NCBI GenBank assembly: GCA_014529385.2
Contig: CM043962.1
Coordinates: 50,358,598-50,422,597 of the forward strand
DNA length: 64,000 nt
Direction of reading: 5' to 3'
Source: Adiantum capillus-veneris
Taxonomy: Eukaryota; Streptophyta; Polypodiopsida; Polypodiales; Pteridaceae
The notes beneath the pieces were generated by a model. The model was given only the letters and a program-made list of their open reading frames with translations, did no database searches and was not told the DNA's origin. Below, piece by piece: positions 23,724-35,545 of this stretch. Each line of letters opens with the position of its first letter. Positions within the stretch are counted from its first letter, which is position 1. The position numbers and the translations under genes are program-made.

Positions 23724-24590
23724 TAAATAGTGCTTACATGAATGTAGAGCATGTAGAACTGCTAAGAGTTCCTTTTCATATATGCCTAGAGCTTGCTCAG
23801 CAGGGTTGAGCCTTCGACTTTCATATTCTATGGCGTGCCCTTCTTGGAGAAAAAAAGCTCCAAGGCAATCACCCTAAGCATTGCATTGGACCTCAAATGG
23901 CTCTGAGAGATCCAGCAGTGTAAGCACATGTTGAGAGGTAAGCTTCTCTTTAAGCTTTTTGAAAGCATTGGTCACCTTGGTGGACCATATATACCTAAAT
24001 TTTTTCTTTGTTAGGTCATGTAATGGTCCCGTGATTTGTGAGAACTTTTCTATGAAGCGTCTATAGTATGCACACATACCTATAAAGCTTCTTAGTTCAT
24101 GCAGATTCCTTGGATTAGGCCATCCTTTTATTACCTCTAACTTTGATGGACCATTTGGATGCCATCTTGAGAGATAATGTGACCTAAATATTGAATCTCT
24201 TGTAAGAAAAATTTACTTTTCTTTTGATTTATATAAAGCTTTTTCTCTCATAAAACTTGAAATATTACCTAGAGGTGTTGCTTGTGTTCGTCTAATGAAT
24301 TAGAGCAGATGATTATATCATCAAAGAACACTCCAGTAAAGGTTTGGTGAGGCTTGAGTAGCTTCTCCATCAAGCGGTTAAATGTGGCTAGTGCATTGGT
24401 CAAGCCAAAAGGCATGACAATGTACTCGTAAAGACCAAATGTAGTGTAAAATGCGGTCTTTACAATGTCTTGATCAACTATCCATATTTGATGATAGCCA
24501 TTTTTTAGGTCAATCCTACTGAAGTAGGTCGACCCTTGTAGCTTATCAAATAGATCTTCTACCCGTGGAATGGGAAATCTATTCTTGATA
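23724..24590 (-). pseudogene. Chromovirus reverse transcriptase, decayed and 5'-truncated
   Basis: On the minus strand from 24590 one reads IKNRFPIPRVEDLFDKLQG, DLKNGYHQI, FGLYEYIVMPFGLTNA and catalytic F-F-D-D-I-I. Several stops follow, then CAYYRRFIEKFSQITGPL and the RNase H start. Everything N-terminal to about IKNRF (gag, protease, RT start) is absent: the similarity stops sharply at 24590, next to a TGTCAGGACA sequence, so another insertion or a rearrangement cuts it. Confidence 0.82.
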
Positions 24591-25440
24591 TGTCAGGACA
24601 AGGGTCCTACGGGGCAAGGCCCAACCTAGGGGGTCAGGGACCTAGGCTAAGGGCCTGGACTGGACCACTGTGGACTGGGGATCTGCTTAGGGCAAGAGCT
24701 AGGAGCTAGGCCTATATAAGGGACGATGGGGAGGAGGATCCTATGTTTAGTTACCCTAGGTCTTATATGTGTATCAGAGCTCAGGGGGAGGGAGGAGCTA
24801 TGGAGGAAGGGGAGAAGCCATGGAGGAAGGGGAAGGAATTCGATGGAGTTCGATCGATTGCGTAGGCATGGTTTCTTTCTCTCTCTCTCCTCTCTCTTAG
24901 CAGTCTGGGGAACTCGTGGAAACCATGGACATGACCCCTTGCAGATACGAAGATGAAGAGGACGAAGTCGACGTCGGCACGAAGCTGTGGGAGCACTTGC
25001 TTGCACAGGGCTGTGGGAGCGCATGCTTGCAGTGGAGTAGGAGCCTCGACATGCCAAGAAACATGGCATGAGCCCTTACATGCAGGGAGGGGTCGAAGTC
25101 GACCTGCAAGATATTTCACCGCTAGGGACTGGTTGGGTTCGTCGCCCTGGGCCACGGCGGAAAAGTCGTCATGTCGCTAGGGGCTGAAAAACCCTGTAAC
25201 GCCCGCCATCGCCCTGCGTATCTCGGCGCAGTCGGCCCGTCATCGCTGCCACTGAGTCACTCTATTTTTGGTACTAAGGCACCCTATTTTGGCCTCCCCC
25301 TACTTTATTTTAAGCCCGTATTCTCATGGAGGAGCAGGACCGCAAGGCACATGCAAAGGTTCCCAAGGGACATAAGGATATGAAGGCATTGTAGCGGTGT
25401 TCTCCTCTTGCGTTGTCACCATCGCAGTCGGCCATAGCCG
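24591..25440 (+). repeat. LTR-like, GC-richer segment with core promoter
   Basis: The segment begins TGTCAGGACA exactly where the minus-strand RT is cut, as expected for the TG start of an inserted LTR. It is visibly richer in G and C than its neighbours and has a TATA box about 120 bp in. I see no second copy, matching end or target duplication, so it may be a solo or truncated LTR. The overlapping Arg/Pro-rich frames on both strands are not convincing proteins. Confidence 0.4.
24713..24719 (+). promoter_or_regulatory. TATA box
   Basis: TATATAA in the context GGCCTATATAAGGG, a strong plant core-promoter match, with a GC-rich flank on the upstream side. Confidence 0.5.
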
Positions 25441-25696
25441 CTGTAGCAAAACCATATATATATATTATTATTATTCCTTTCTTTGCCCTACCGAGCTAAG
25501 GGTTTTGGCCGATGGGTAGTATTCGGGCTCATTTAAGCCATGCGAGCTTGACCAAGCCACAGGAAACTCGCATCCACAGTGCATATATGCATAAGATCAT
25601 CAGTCGATGGTTAAGAAAGTGCTTGACCTCGGACACGAACACAAATGGATTATCAGGTTTGCAACTTCAAGTTCTTGCAATTTTCATTGGTTTTGC
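25441..25696. other. Unassigned sequence with short TA/TTA repeat
   Basis: Contains a TATATATA-(TTA)n run at about 25457-25477. No gene is seen. Confidence 0.5.
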
Positions 25697-25874
25697 ATGA
25701 GTTGGAGTCTAATTTGGAAATTGGAGTTTATAGAAAATGGGGAGTTGACTCCTTCTGGCTATAACGAGCATGCATTTCTATTTGTATTGCACGTGCTGGC
25801 CAATACCGTGGCTGAGCCCTGCATTTGCTTCTCCATGGAGTGACTTGCACTCTAGAGCCCCCCCTCATGCAACC
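25697..25874. repeat. Direct repeat, copy 1 (~178 bp)
   Basis: This segment recurs at 28465-28646 in the same orientation with only scattered differences. Shared phrases include GTTGACTCCTTCTGGCTATA, GCACGTGCTGGC and CCCCCTCATGCAACC. The two copies bound about 2.6 kb of non-coding, microsatellite-rich DNA, so they may be ends of a non-autonomous element or the trace of a duplication. Confidence 0.75.
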
Positions 25875-26986
25875 TATTGTTTGAGAAGTTTCTACTTCAT
25901 GAATAGGCTTAGATAATGATCTATTCATTAAAGGAATCCTTGGGTGTGTGTGTTTGTCTTTGCTTCATTGCATGGTACAGGGAATGATTCTTCTTGACAT
26001 ATAATGAATATTGGTATATGGAATACCTACTTGTTGTATTATTGAAGCATGAAACCAAATAAGTTCTATGACAAAAATCTTTTGGCTTAACTTCATTGAA
26101 TGGTAATAGAATTGAGGTTTTTTTTTTTGTTTTTTTTTGTTCAACACAGCTAAGTTTGAGACTTGGAGTAGTTATGGTCTATGCGATGGAATCCTCAAAC
26201 CTCCTGTGGAGGGTCTGAGTTAGAGATGGCATATACGGTTATTTTTTGAAAAATTGACTAAAGTATAAACAAGATTGTGCATGATTTTTTTCAGTTATAG
26301 ATGTTTGTATAAAACTTGGTAGTAGACACTAGCATCTTTTCTTTGGGGAAATTTAACACAAATATGATCCTTCAAACAGAGTTTATTTTACAGGTGTGAA
26401 CTAGGTCTACAGGTGTGACATGGATAACAACTATATCCAGTTTTGACACGTGCAACACGCACATACATAGCTAGTTTACTGAATGTTTTTGTGTGAATGC
26501 AGGTAACAACTGGATCCTTCTCACGGTAGATGTATTGAAAGCTCATCTCAAAGGGTGGACACACAGAAAAACAAATTAATATATCGATTTGTAATGATCA
26601 AAGATCAAATGTCTGATCTAAATGACAATATTATCTGTTAGATACAGAACATTGTATTGCTGTGTATGAAATGTTATTTGAGTTTTATGACATCTTGTTT
26701 TAAAATATTACTATCTAATGTATTATTTAATACAATTGTCCAAGTATGGTTCAATTATGAGGAAATTTTCATACTTAAACACACACATTTTGCCTACTAG
26801 TCTTTGGCGGACTAGTGCCATACTTAACAAATTTATCAAATAATAATTTAGCTACTCCAATTTATCCTGACTTCAATCAAACGGTTTTTTTCAGGATATG
26901 GGTATTCATACTCTAAGAATTGGATTTCCTGCTCTCTGGTCTAATTATTCCTTAGGAATTGGAGTGCTTAATGTCTATTATTAATA

Positions 26987-27145
26987 GCTTGACTGAACTA
27001 ATCCAAAGGGATGTGTCGGGGCTCTTTAGCTCCTAAATTGGTCAAGTTAATACATGTTATATTATTACTAGCTTGATCCACCCAATCCAAATGGATGGGA
27101 TGGGGCTCTCAGCTCCTAAATTGGCCAATCACCTACATACTTACA
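26987..27145. repeat. Imperfect ~82 bp tandem duplication
   Basis: Two successive units start AGCTTGA and contain AATCCAAAxGGATG, GGGGCTCT and AGCTCCTAAATTGG. Copy starts are about 26987 and 27069. Confidence 0.6.
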
Positions 27146-27299
27146 CATATCCATATACTGTAATCAATGTCCACCCTCGAGAGCTGTGGAATTTCAAGTG
27201 GTCTGTATCTTTCAGGATCGGAGTAGTGTATAGTAACCACCATGACGACATAGTTCACAAATTTGGGGTGACACATCAACCAAAAGCATGAGATGTCAA

Positions 27300-27540
27300 G
27301 TATGTAGTTTTCATAGTACCATACTCTCCTCCCTGGAGGACCCCTTTACCATACAACAATTGGCTACTCTTAAATCTAAACCCAGTTCAACACATTACAG
27401 ATGGGTATTCTCGCATCTAAACCATACTCTCTTCCCTGGAGGACCCTTTATGGGTATTCCTACATCTAAACCCGGCTCAACACATTACAAAAGGGTATTC
27501 ATGCATCTAACCCTTTTTAACACAGTACGGGTGATTGAGT
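27300..27540. repeat. Imperfect tandem repeats with CATCTAAACC phrases
   Basis: CTGGAGGACCC, GGGTATTC and CATCTAAACC with CTCAACACATTACA recur two to three times with variable spacing. The TAAACCC phrases resemble a plant telomere unit only in passing; no true telomeric array is present. Confidence 0.55.
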
Positions 27541-27590
27541 TATAAACATGGAAATTTTTAGGAAGCATTTACTACAATTGGGTGGGGATT

Positions 27591-27690
27591 GGTCCACTTG
27601 GTGGACCATCCTCCACCAAGTGGATCTCTTCTCTAGGATGGGGGACGTTCACACACGTGCGCGCGCACACACACACACACACACACTATA
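27591..27690 (+). repeat. Isolated copy of the Penelope-like element's 3' hairpin and (AC)n
   Basis: A perfect 13-bp inverted repeat (27593-27605 with 27612-27624, six-base loop) is followed by AGGATGGGGGA-type sequence and an (AC)n tract. The same order occurs at 37041-37120, right after the RT stop of the Penelope-like element. It suggests a separate truncated copy or shared 3' end. Confidence 0.65.
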
Positions 27691-28464
27691 TCTAGATGAC
27701 AGACAGTGGCTGGTTTATCACACAGACATAGTAGCTATCCTCTGGTGAGGTTAAATCGCACACTTTCCTAATAATATAAGGTTTTATAGGAGTTCCCCTA
27801 CGTGTAAGCTGCTGTACCAAGCCAATATAAAGCTATACACACTACGGCCATGGTCACTTGCCAAGTAACAAAAAGCATATTCTTAGCAATTTCTTGTTCT
27901 AGTTTGGGCAACCAAACTTATTTGACTATCTTAATTACATGAATGCACTCCCTTGGTTTCTCTATCCCAAACTCCAAGTATCCAGATGCATGTCCAATTT
28001 TGGAATATATACCTATACACGTCGTATGGCCTTTCATGAGATAGAACTCACAATGGCCTCACCTACATGAGCCTTGTTTTAGATAATTTTTAAATGATAC
28101 AACCTACATATAATACTTAGCATATGGCATTCCCTACACACAAAATTTCCAGCCTATTACACACATACACACATGGAGCACATGCAATAGAGTAACTGCT
28201 TGCTTGCAAGATATAATGTTCATGTTTCTTCACACATACCCTATCGTTGTTCTCAGCCTACCGGGATCACCCTCGCATGATCTAATCCACAAGATCCATG
28301 GCTGGTGTTCTGCAGCTAATCCTTGACAGGGGCGATTGTGATGGATTGGTGTATAAAAACCCTTTGGTATGCCTCACTCCACACACACATAGACACACAC
28401 ACACACACACTGCATAGATCTCAAGAGAAGGAAAATGGGGATGTTTATAGAGCTCCTAACTTTT

Positions 28465-28646
28465 GATGAGCTGGAGTCTACCTAACTTGGAAATTGGAAT
28501 TTATAGAAAATGGGCAGTTGACTCCTTCTGGCTATAACGAGCCTGCATTTCTATTTGTATTGCACGTGCTGGCTAATACCATGGCTGAGCTCTGCATTTG
28601 CTGCTCCATGGAGAAACTTGCACTCTGGAGCCCCCCTCATGCAACC
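28465..28646. repeat. Direct repeat, copy 2 (~182 bp)
   Basis: Partner of 25697-25874, same orientation, a few substitutions and small indels. Confidence 0.75.
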
Positions 28647-28916
28647 ATCGTCATACCTTTGTGAGCAAAAAATTACCCAATGCTCTGGCTTGTATCAGAT
28701 GTCACGTATGCTTCTCTGCAAGCTGTCTTGAAGACCCCCCCCCCCCCCCCCCCCCCCTCCCCCCCACCACACACACACACACACACACATGTTCTGTCCC
28801 TCTCTTCTCCGCTCTCATGCCATGCTAGGAATGGTATGTACCAGGAAATCCCTATGGATTGACTTTGCATTTTTCACTTGGCAGGGGAAATTCAACATGC
28901 ACACACCCCAAACATA

Positions 28917-28949
<33 letters not shown>

Positions 28950-29937
28950 GACTAGCGCCCAAGCTTCCTCATCCATAACATATTCAGATCCCTCACATTC
29001 TGGAGTACACATTTGGACATGCATACATAGGTCTTGACTTAGACAAACCTATATGCAAGGTGGACATGATGGTGAAGAAAGCAGGTAAACGCAACCAGCA
29101 AATGGCAGCATTTAATGAACCCTGTTTCATCAATACTCGGATTTTCCTTGGATGAAAGAGTGCATGCATGATCATCAAGGAATTTTTTCCTTGCTTAGGC
29201 TCATTCACCTAAGGAATCATTGATCTTATTTGAGTATCATGATGGTCTTCGGCATGACACTCACACAGGTTGCCATGGAGATGCTCTCATCAGGTAGGTG
29301 TTTTCACCTACTTAGAATGGCTTTGATAATTTGTTAGTTTAATCATTTTAAAACCAAACAATAGTTTAGGTTGCATACTAATAAAAAGCCAACAACATTA
29401 AATGCACTCTTTATGATAATTATGGTTTTTTGATACCTATCAGTAAACACCTTATGGATTGTGAGATTGGTAGCGTACTAGTGATGATAAAACTTTATAA
29501 ACCTTGTCTTAAACCATGTGGTAGTTGGCAAGCATATGCTCATGCACAATCTTTTTTTGGAATATATGAAGTTGTGCCTACATCTTTTGATTTGGAAAAA
29601 TAGCTCAGAGAAAATTGTGTGTACTATTGCAAAACTCGATACCTTGTTCTTGTATAAACCTAAATGATACTTTTTCTCCTAAAACAATCACGTTAGACTC
29701 AATTAAGTATGTTTTTGGGATTCATGAAGGTTGTGTTATCCACTTTTTTTAAAATTGGGTATATAAAACAGGAGCATTGGAACACAGGATATAAGTTGGC
29801 CTTGGGTATGAGGATATGCTGGGTTGCAAAGTAATTGATTATGTCTTGCAAAGGGTTTTTATGGCTTGACCTTAATCCTCTTGTGGCTTGACCTTAATCC
29901 TCTTGACCTTAATGATTAAAGTTTTTATTGGTTGTCT

Positions 29938-29939
<2 letters not shown>
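28647..29939. other. Non-coding, with poly-C and (AC)n tracts
   Basis: A C-run with a few T breaks at about 28735-28765 runs into (CA)n at about 28768-28789, and another (CA)n lies at about 28918-28948. No gene is recognised in this interval. Confidence 0.5.
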
Positions 29940-29984
<45 letters not shown>

Positions 29985-30021
29985 ATATATGACACACATG
30001 CCACACTTTATCTGGTTTTTT

Positions 30022-30084
<63 letters not shown>
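29940..30084. repeat. Compound (AC)n-(CT)n-(AC)n microsatellite at the element's left edge
   Basis: An (AC)n tract at about 29940-29980, (CT)n at about 30026-30056 and (AC)n to 30084 directly abut the first copy of the Penelope-like element's terminal repeat. The matching repeat at 37120 is also preceded by (AC)n. Confidence 0.85.
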
Positions 30085-30087
<3 letters not shown>

Positions 30088-30666
30088 GTATGGAACATAG
30101 GATGCATGATAACCAACACACTGGGATAGTACACACATCCACCCCCACTCAATTCCCAACCCACACACCCATGCTTATAGGGTCAATCCCTCTCTCTAGG
30201 CTCAACTCTCTATACTGTATTTTTTAAGATCTGCTCCTTGCTTACCATACTCGACTCAATGCCTGCTTATGTGAAGTATAAACACATCTTGTGAGACACA
30301 CACACACACACACACACACATGCAATAAGACAACAAACACGGGGAGATATTATGAACACACAACCACACAACACACACGTGCTTACATGTTACCAAAGGT
30401 TTTGCTAACATGTTTTTTCTAAAACCTGACATAGGAAAAAACATCATTGACGGATGATTGATAGAAAAACGGATATCTCAAAAGCAGGATGAGATGATGG
30501 ATTTCAAAGCCAGAAACCGCCCCCCTTTTTTTTACGTCTGGCACAGATAAGCCCCTTAATTTGTAATTTATTTGGTAACTTGGCCTCCATATGCATGTAA
30601 GCATCTTTGACTGTATCAGGTTTTCATTGACATGGAATATAAAAACACTACAAAAAATCAAATAAA
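30085..30666 (+). repeat. Left terminal repeat of the Penelope-like element (582 bp)
   Basis: It starts AATGTATGGAACATAGG after (AC)n and ends near CAAATAAA. It matches 37120-37757 nearly throughout, including an internal (AC)n tract at about 30297-30320 of different length. Confidence 0.88.
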
Positions 30667-32109
<1,443 letters not shown>

Positions 32110-33045
32110 GAAAAGTCTTTCTTATCAGTTTTTTGAATACTATTTAGCATGAAAATATATCAAAGATGTATATGACAACCTCCTGTGAGGACAAATGTCA
32201 TTGTGTAAGACTGGATAAATAAAGGTCGTACAAACAAAATGCTGCCAAAATTTTCACAAATTAAGTATACGTATAAAGTATCGTGCTGACTTGTAAATCA
32301 TAAAGATAAGGGTGCCCCTAAGGCAACATTTAGTGTAGTATCTAAGAATGCTAAACATGTGTAACCATTTGCTTTATTTAATTAAAAAACAAATCTAGCA
32401 TCAATGATTGAAAAGAGCGCATACGACAACCTCCTGTGAGGACAGATGTCATCGTGTAAGAAAGTTTTTTTTGGACAAACCGGATGCTACCAAAATACTC
32501 ACATATTAAATATACTTAGAAAGTATCATGCGGATGTATGAACCATAGAGATAAGGGTGCCCATAAGGCAGCAGATGGTGTAAGATTTAAGAATGCTAAA
32601 CTCAGGCGTGTAACCATTGGGTTTTTTTTTATTACTACCTAGCATTAAGAGGTGTGAAAGAAGGTATATGCCAACTTCCCTTGTGCATAGATGTCATATA
32701 AGACTGCTAAATTTTGGAATTGTTAGTGAGAGTTTTGAGAACAACTGTTTTTATAAACAAGGAAGGTTTTTCCTTAGGTACTTTTCTTTAAGACTACTAT
32801 CTAATATAAGAATGAGTTAATGATTCAAATGGGGATATATGACAACCTCTTGTGAGGACAGATGTCATTGTATAAGACGGTTTTTTTAATAAAATGAACG
32901 GTTTTCAAATGAAATGCTGCCAAATTTTTCACAAATTAGATGTACTTATATCTTGGAAAGCATACTTAGAAACTATAAAGATAGGGCTGCCCTTATGGCA
33001 ACATCTAGTATAATATCTAAAGAATGCTCAACTCATAAGTTTAAT
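32110..33045 (+). repeat. Tandem array, four units of roughly 245 bp, in the leader
   Basis: A conserved phrase GACAACCTCCTGTGAGGACA...ATGTCAT..TGTAAGA appears near 32174, 32424, 32665 (degenerate) and 32840. Each is followed by ATGCTGCCAAA, CACA-x-ATTA, AAAGATAAGGGTGCCC, AAGGCA-CA and GAATGCTAAAC. Spacings are about 250, 240 and 175 bp, the third unit being shortened. The array lies upstream of the coding part of the Penelope-like element. Confidence 0.82.
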
Positions 33046-33701
33046 CATTAGTGACAAACAGGGATACACGCAGACAGCTAGGATGAGCATCACTCGAGAT
33101 GTATTTAAGCTACAATAGATTTGGGACAAGCTCATGGCAGGCCATGAAGGAAAAAAGAGAACCAAGCCAGTAGCAATTAGGGACCCCATCTCCAAACCCT
33201 TTAAACCTATAAAAACTTTCACAGACTGTAATCGACCCTACTTACATAGACAAGCCAAGGAGAACATAACATATAACTAGGAGTAAGGTTGGGATCCAAG
33301 GGTGCGACATCGATAACAAGTAGTGGGGATTGCTTGATATACTTGTCACCCATTTAGTGCAAATTAATTAATTGTACTTGTGGTTGGTTGGCAGGTAAAG
33401 ATCCCCGCTTTCATCTACTAGGAGTTCCGGCTAAATGCTCCTACTTTTTCATGTATCAAAGTATCTTGTGATAAGTTTTATATCAAAAAGATTGTACTTT
33501 GCTTTGGTCTTTACACAACATGGTAAGTGCAAACAGTATTTAAGTTCTCTTAGTATATGATTCTAAATGATGGGATTTTTCAATCAAACACACACACAAT
33601 TTTCCCAGGATACCTTTGGTCGGGTATCCATCATATACTAAGGAAACTTAGTACGATTTGTTTCATGAGAAATAATTGTTGGCTTATTAATTGTATTGTG
33701 A

Positions 33702-34637
33702 TTTATTCAGCCTTTTTGGATTCCATCTCTCACCCGTCTAGGATATGGAATAGAAGAAGGAATTCCTGTTCCACCCGTTGGTACACAATGTATAATTTCT
33801 CGTTTCAAAGGTGTGGAATTTCACAAAAAATTGATGGACTTTGAAAAACAAGCTTTAAGCTCCCACTCTATATCGGTATTAAACACTGCTTCTATAAATG
33901 ACTGGCTCTCCTTATTGATTCTTTCCAGAAAAGAGAAGGATAAGCTTCTAGAGGCCTTTAATACCTTCTTAGCTAAGCTACCCATTATTGACGCACAAGA
34001 TAGTTCAGATCTTGATTTTTATTTTACTTCTCTACCCACTATTGTAAACAAGTTATATTTTATCAATAACCTTCCAACAGTGCCTATAGAAATCAAGCAC
34101 TCAAAAAAGGTGATTAATCCTGTTCTTGATCTAGACCTATTGGAGGAAGAAGAGAAGGAAGCTCTCAACTTCTTAGCAGATTCAAATAGTGCATCCCCCG
34201 AATGAGCTATTTCTAAACTCTTTTCAGAGGTAATCCCTTTACTACCACCTAGGCAGGTTGAGTTGGATGCTATTCGACTTGAACATAAGCTTTGGGATTA
34301 TGAAATTTTAAACCATCGGGCACCTTTTACAATTTCCTCTCTAGGGTTATTGTGTAGTATTCCCACGGACATTGTTGAGCAGTGTAAAACTTTAGCCTTA
34401 CACTCCAAGCACCTTTTGGCACAAGATGTTCTCTTCGAGCTCAAACAAGTCAAATTATCCGATGTCGATTGTAAAAAATGCCCAAGCTCTTCAATCATTG
34501 CTCGCACCAAGGGACTCTCTCTTATGGACATGGCTAAGGATCAAAAACGATTTCTGAGAAACTATTGGAATTCATATAGACCCTTCCTTAAATGCCAGTC
34601 CAAAAGGGTGGATCCAAACTCCAATTGTTCCTCTTGA
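33702..34637 (+). pseudogene. N-terminal coding region of the Penelope-like element
   Basis: One frame is open from just after TGA 33699-33701 to TGA 34635-34637 with a single internal TGA at 34203-34205. A CAG at 33711-33713 could be a splice acceptor or nothing; the first ATG in frame is at 33813. The protein is mostly helical-looking and charged, with KKCP near its end. I recognise no GIY-YIG, zinc finger or other domain. From its position it is the region N-terminal to RT, where Chlamys/Naiad-type elements keep their endonuclease; none of the expected G-I-Y and Y-I/V-G motifs are visible. Confidence 0.6.
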
Positions 34638-34658
34638 ATCATTTGGTTTGATCAGTTT

Positions 34659-35545
34659 TTGTGGTACGTATTCCAGAATTTACCAAGGTTTTTTCAATTT
34701 TCATCCGGACCTGCCCAGGTTTATGCCTTTATTGCATGGGTTGCTTCGTTTCCAACTGAATTAAGGCATGCGGTAATCATCTATTATCAATTTCATGAAC
34801 AGATGCTAGAAGCAGCTAAAGGATTGGTCCTATACACACCTGGGACACCACTTCTTCAAAAGATACACAATACACCCGTTTCCAATAGAATTGAAACCCT
34901 ACTCAAACCTCCCAAAGGAAAGGAGCAACTAAAGAAGATCACACACACACACCAAGCAGCATGGCGTCAACAAGCAAGAAGCCAAGGCAATTCAGAGGAT
35001 CTGAAGATTATGGGGATACTCCCAAAGCACTTGAATACCCAAATTCCAAAGACCAGGTACGTCTACTTATCACAAGAAATAATGGATTATTACATTTTGA
35101 ACGCAATGTTAAGATGCATGGAAGATTTGTTCATATATTGTTTTGTAACAAATTTATGGACTTTATTAATCCTCATAAGTTTTTTCAAACGTTGATAAAT
35201 GATTTTCACAATCATAAAGACCTGTCTAAGATGAGGATTTGCTTTGGTTGGAAATATACAGAAAACTTGAACCATACTCTATACAAATCATCTTCTGTGT
35301 TCGCCCAAGAAATTGATGAAACACAAACATGTGGGTGTTTGACTCATAAAAGTTTTTCCAACTTTTTGGTTAACTTAGAACCTTTTGGAAGACATGTTAT
35401 CACCACTAACCCTAGCATAGCTAGACATAAAACTTTCCAAGAGTTTATCAAGAAAGGGTTAAATCACATACCATTAATACCAGTAAACCCTAAGTCCATA
35501 ATAAAGAACTTAGCAATGTGCAGAAGACATTATGTAACCTTTTAG
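34659..35545 (+). pseudogene. Pre-RT region with CxC motif, frame changes
   Basis: Coding similarity passes from the frame of 34659 to the frame of ATG 34961 near 34990-35100. The second frame (to TAG 35543-35545) includes T-C-G-C-L at 35330-35338, a Cys-x-Cys, followed by a G-R-H-V-I-T-T-N block and K-G-L-N-H. That order (CxC, then H-V-x-T, then K-G) precedes RT in Penelope-like elements. A CxC linker is described for N-terminal-endonuclease PLEs. An alternative is two exons, with the change of frame hidden by an intron. Confidence 0.6.

Larger units (their letters stand above)
25875..28464. other. Non-coding interval between the ~180 bp direct repeats
   Basis: No protein is recognised. It holds imperfect tandem repeats (26987-27145 and 27300-27540), a copy of the Penelope-like element's 3' hairpin (27591-27690), and several (AC)n tracts. 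It could be a non-autonomous relative of the Penelope-like element; no coding sequence supports this. Confidence 0.4.

Noticed and set aside
24647..25155. Overlapping Arg/Pro/Ser-rich frames as a host gene
   Set aside because: Frames are open on both strands because of GC-rich composition, with no domain, splice logic or codon bias.
27300..27540. Telomeric repeats (TAAACCC phrases)
   Set aside because: The phrases are scattered, spaced tens of bases apart and embedded in other sequence; no tandem TTTAGGG array.
29270..29320. Possible hammerhead ribozyme on the minus strand: a 7-bp hairpin followed by CTGATGAGAG
   Set aside because: Only the CTGATGA box and one stem are present. No GAAA box at the right distance, no closing stem and no proper cleavage triplet before the hairpin.
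32110..33045. CRISPR-like array
   Set aside because: Units are ~245 bp, imperfect and of uneven spacing, in a plant-type context; it is an ordinary tandem repeat.
33557..35195. GIY-YIG endonuclease in the N-terminal region of the Penelope-like element
   Set aside because: No G-I-Y, Y-I/V-G or R-x3-H pattern could be read in any frame; called absent or too degraded.
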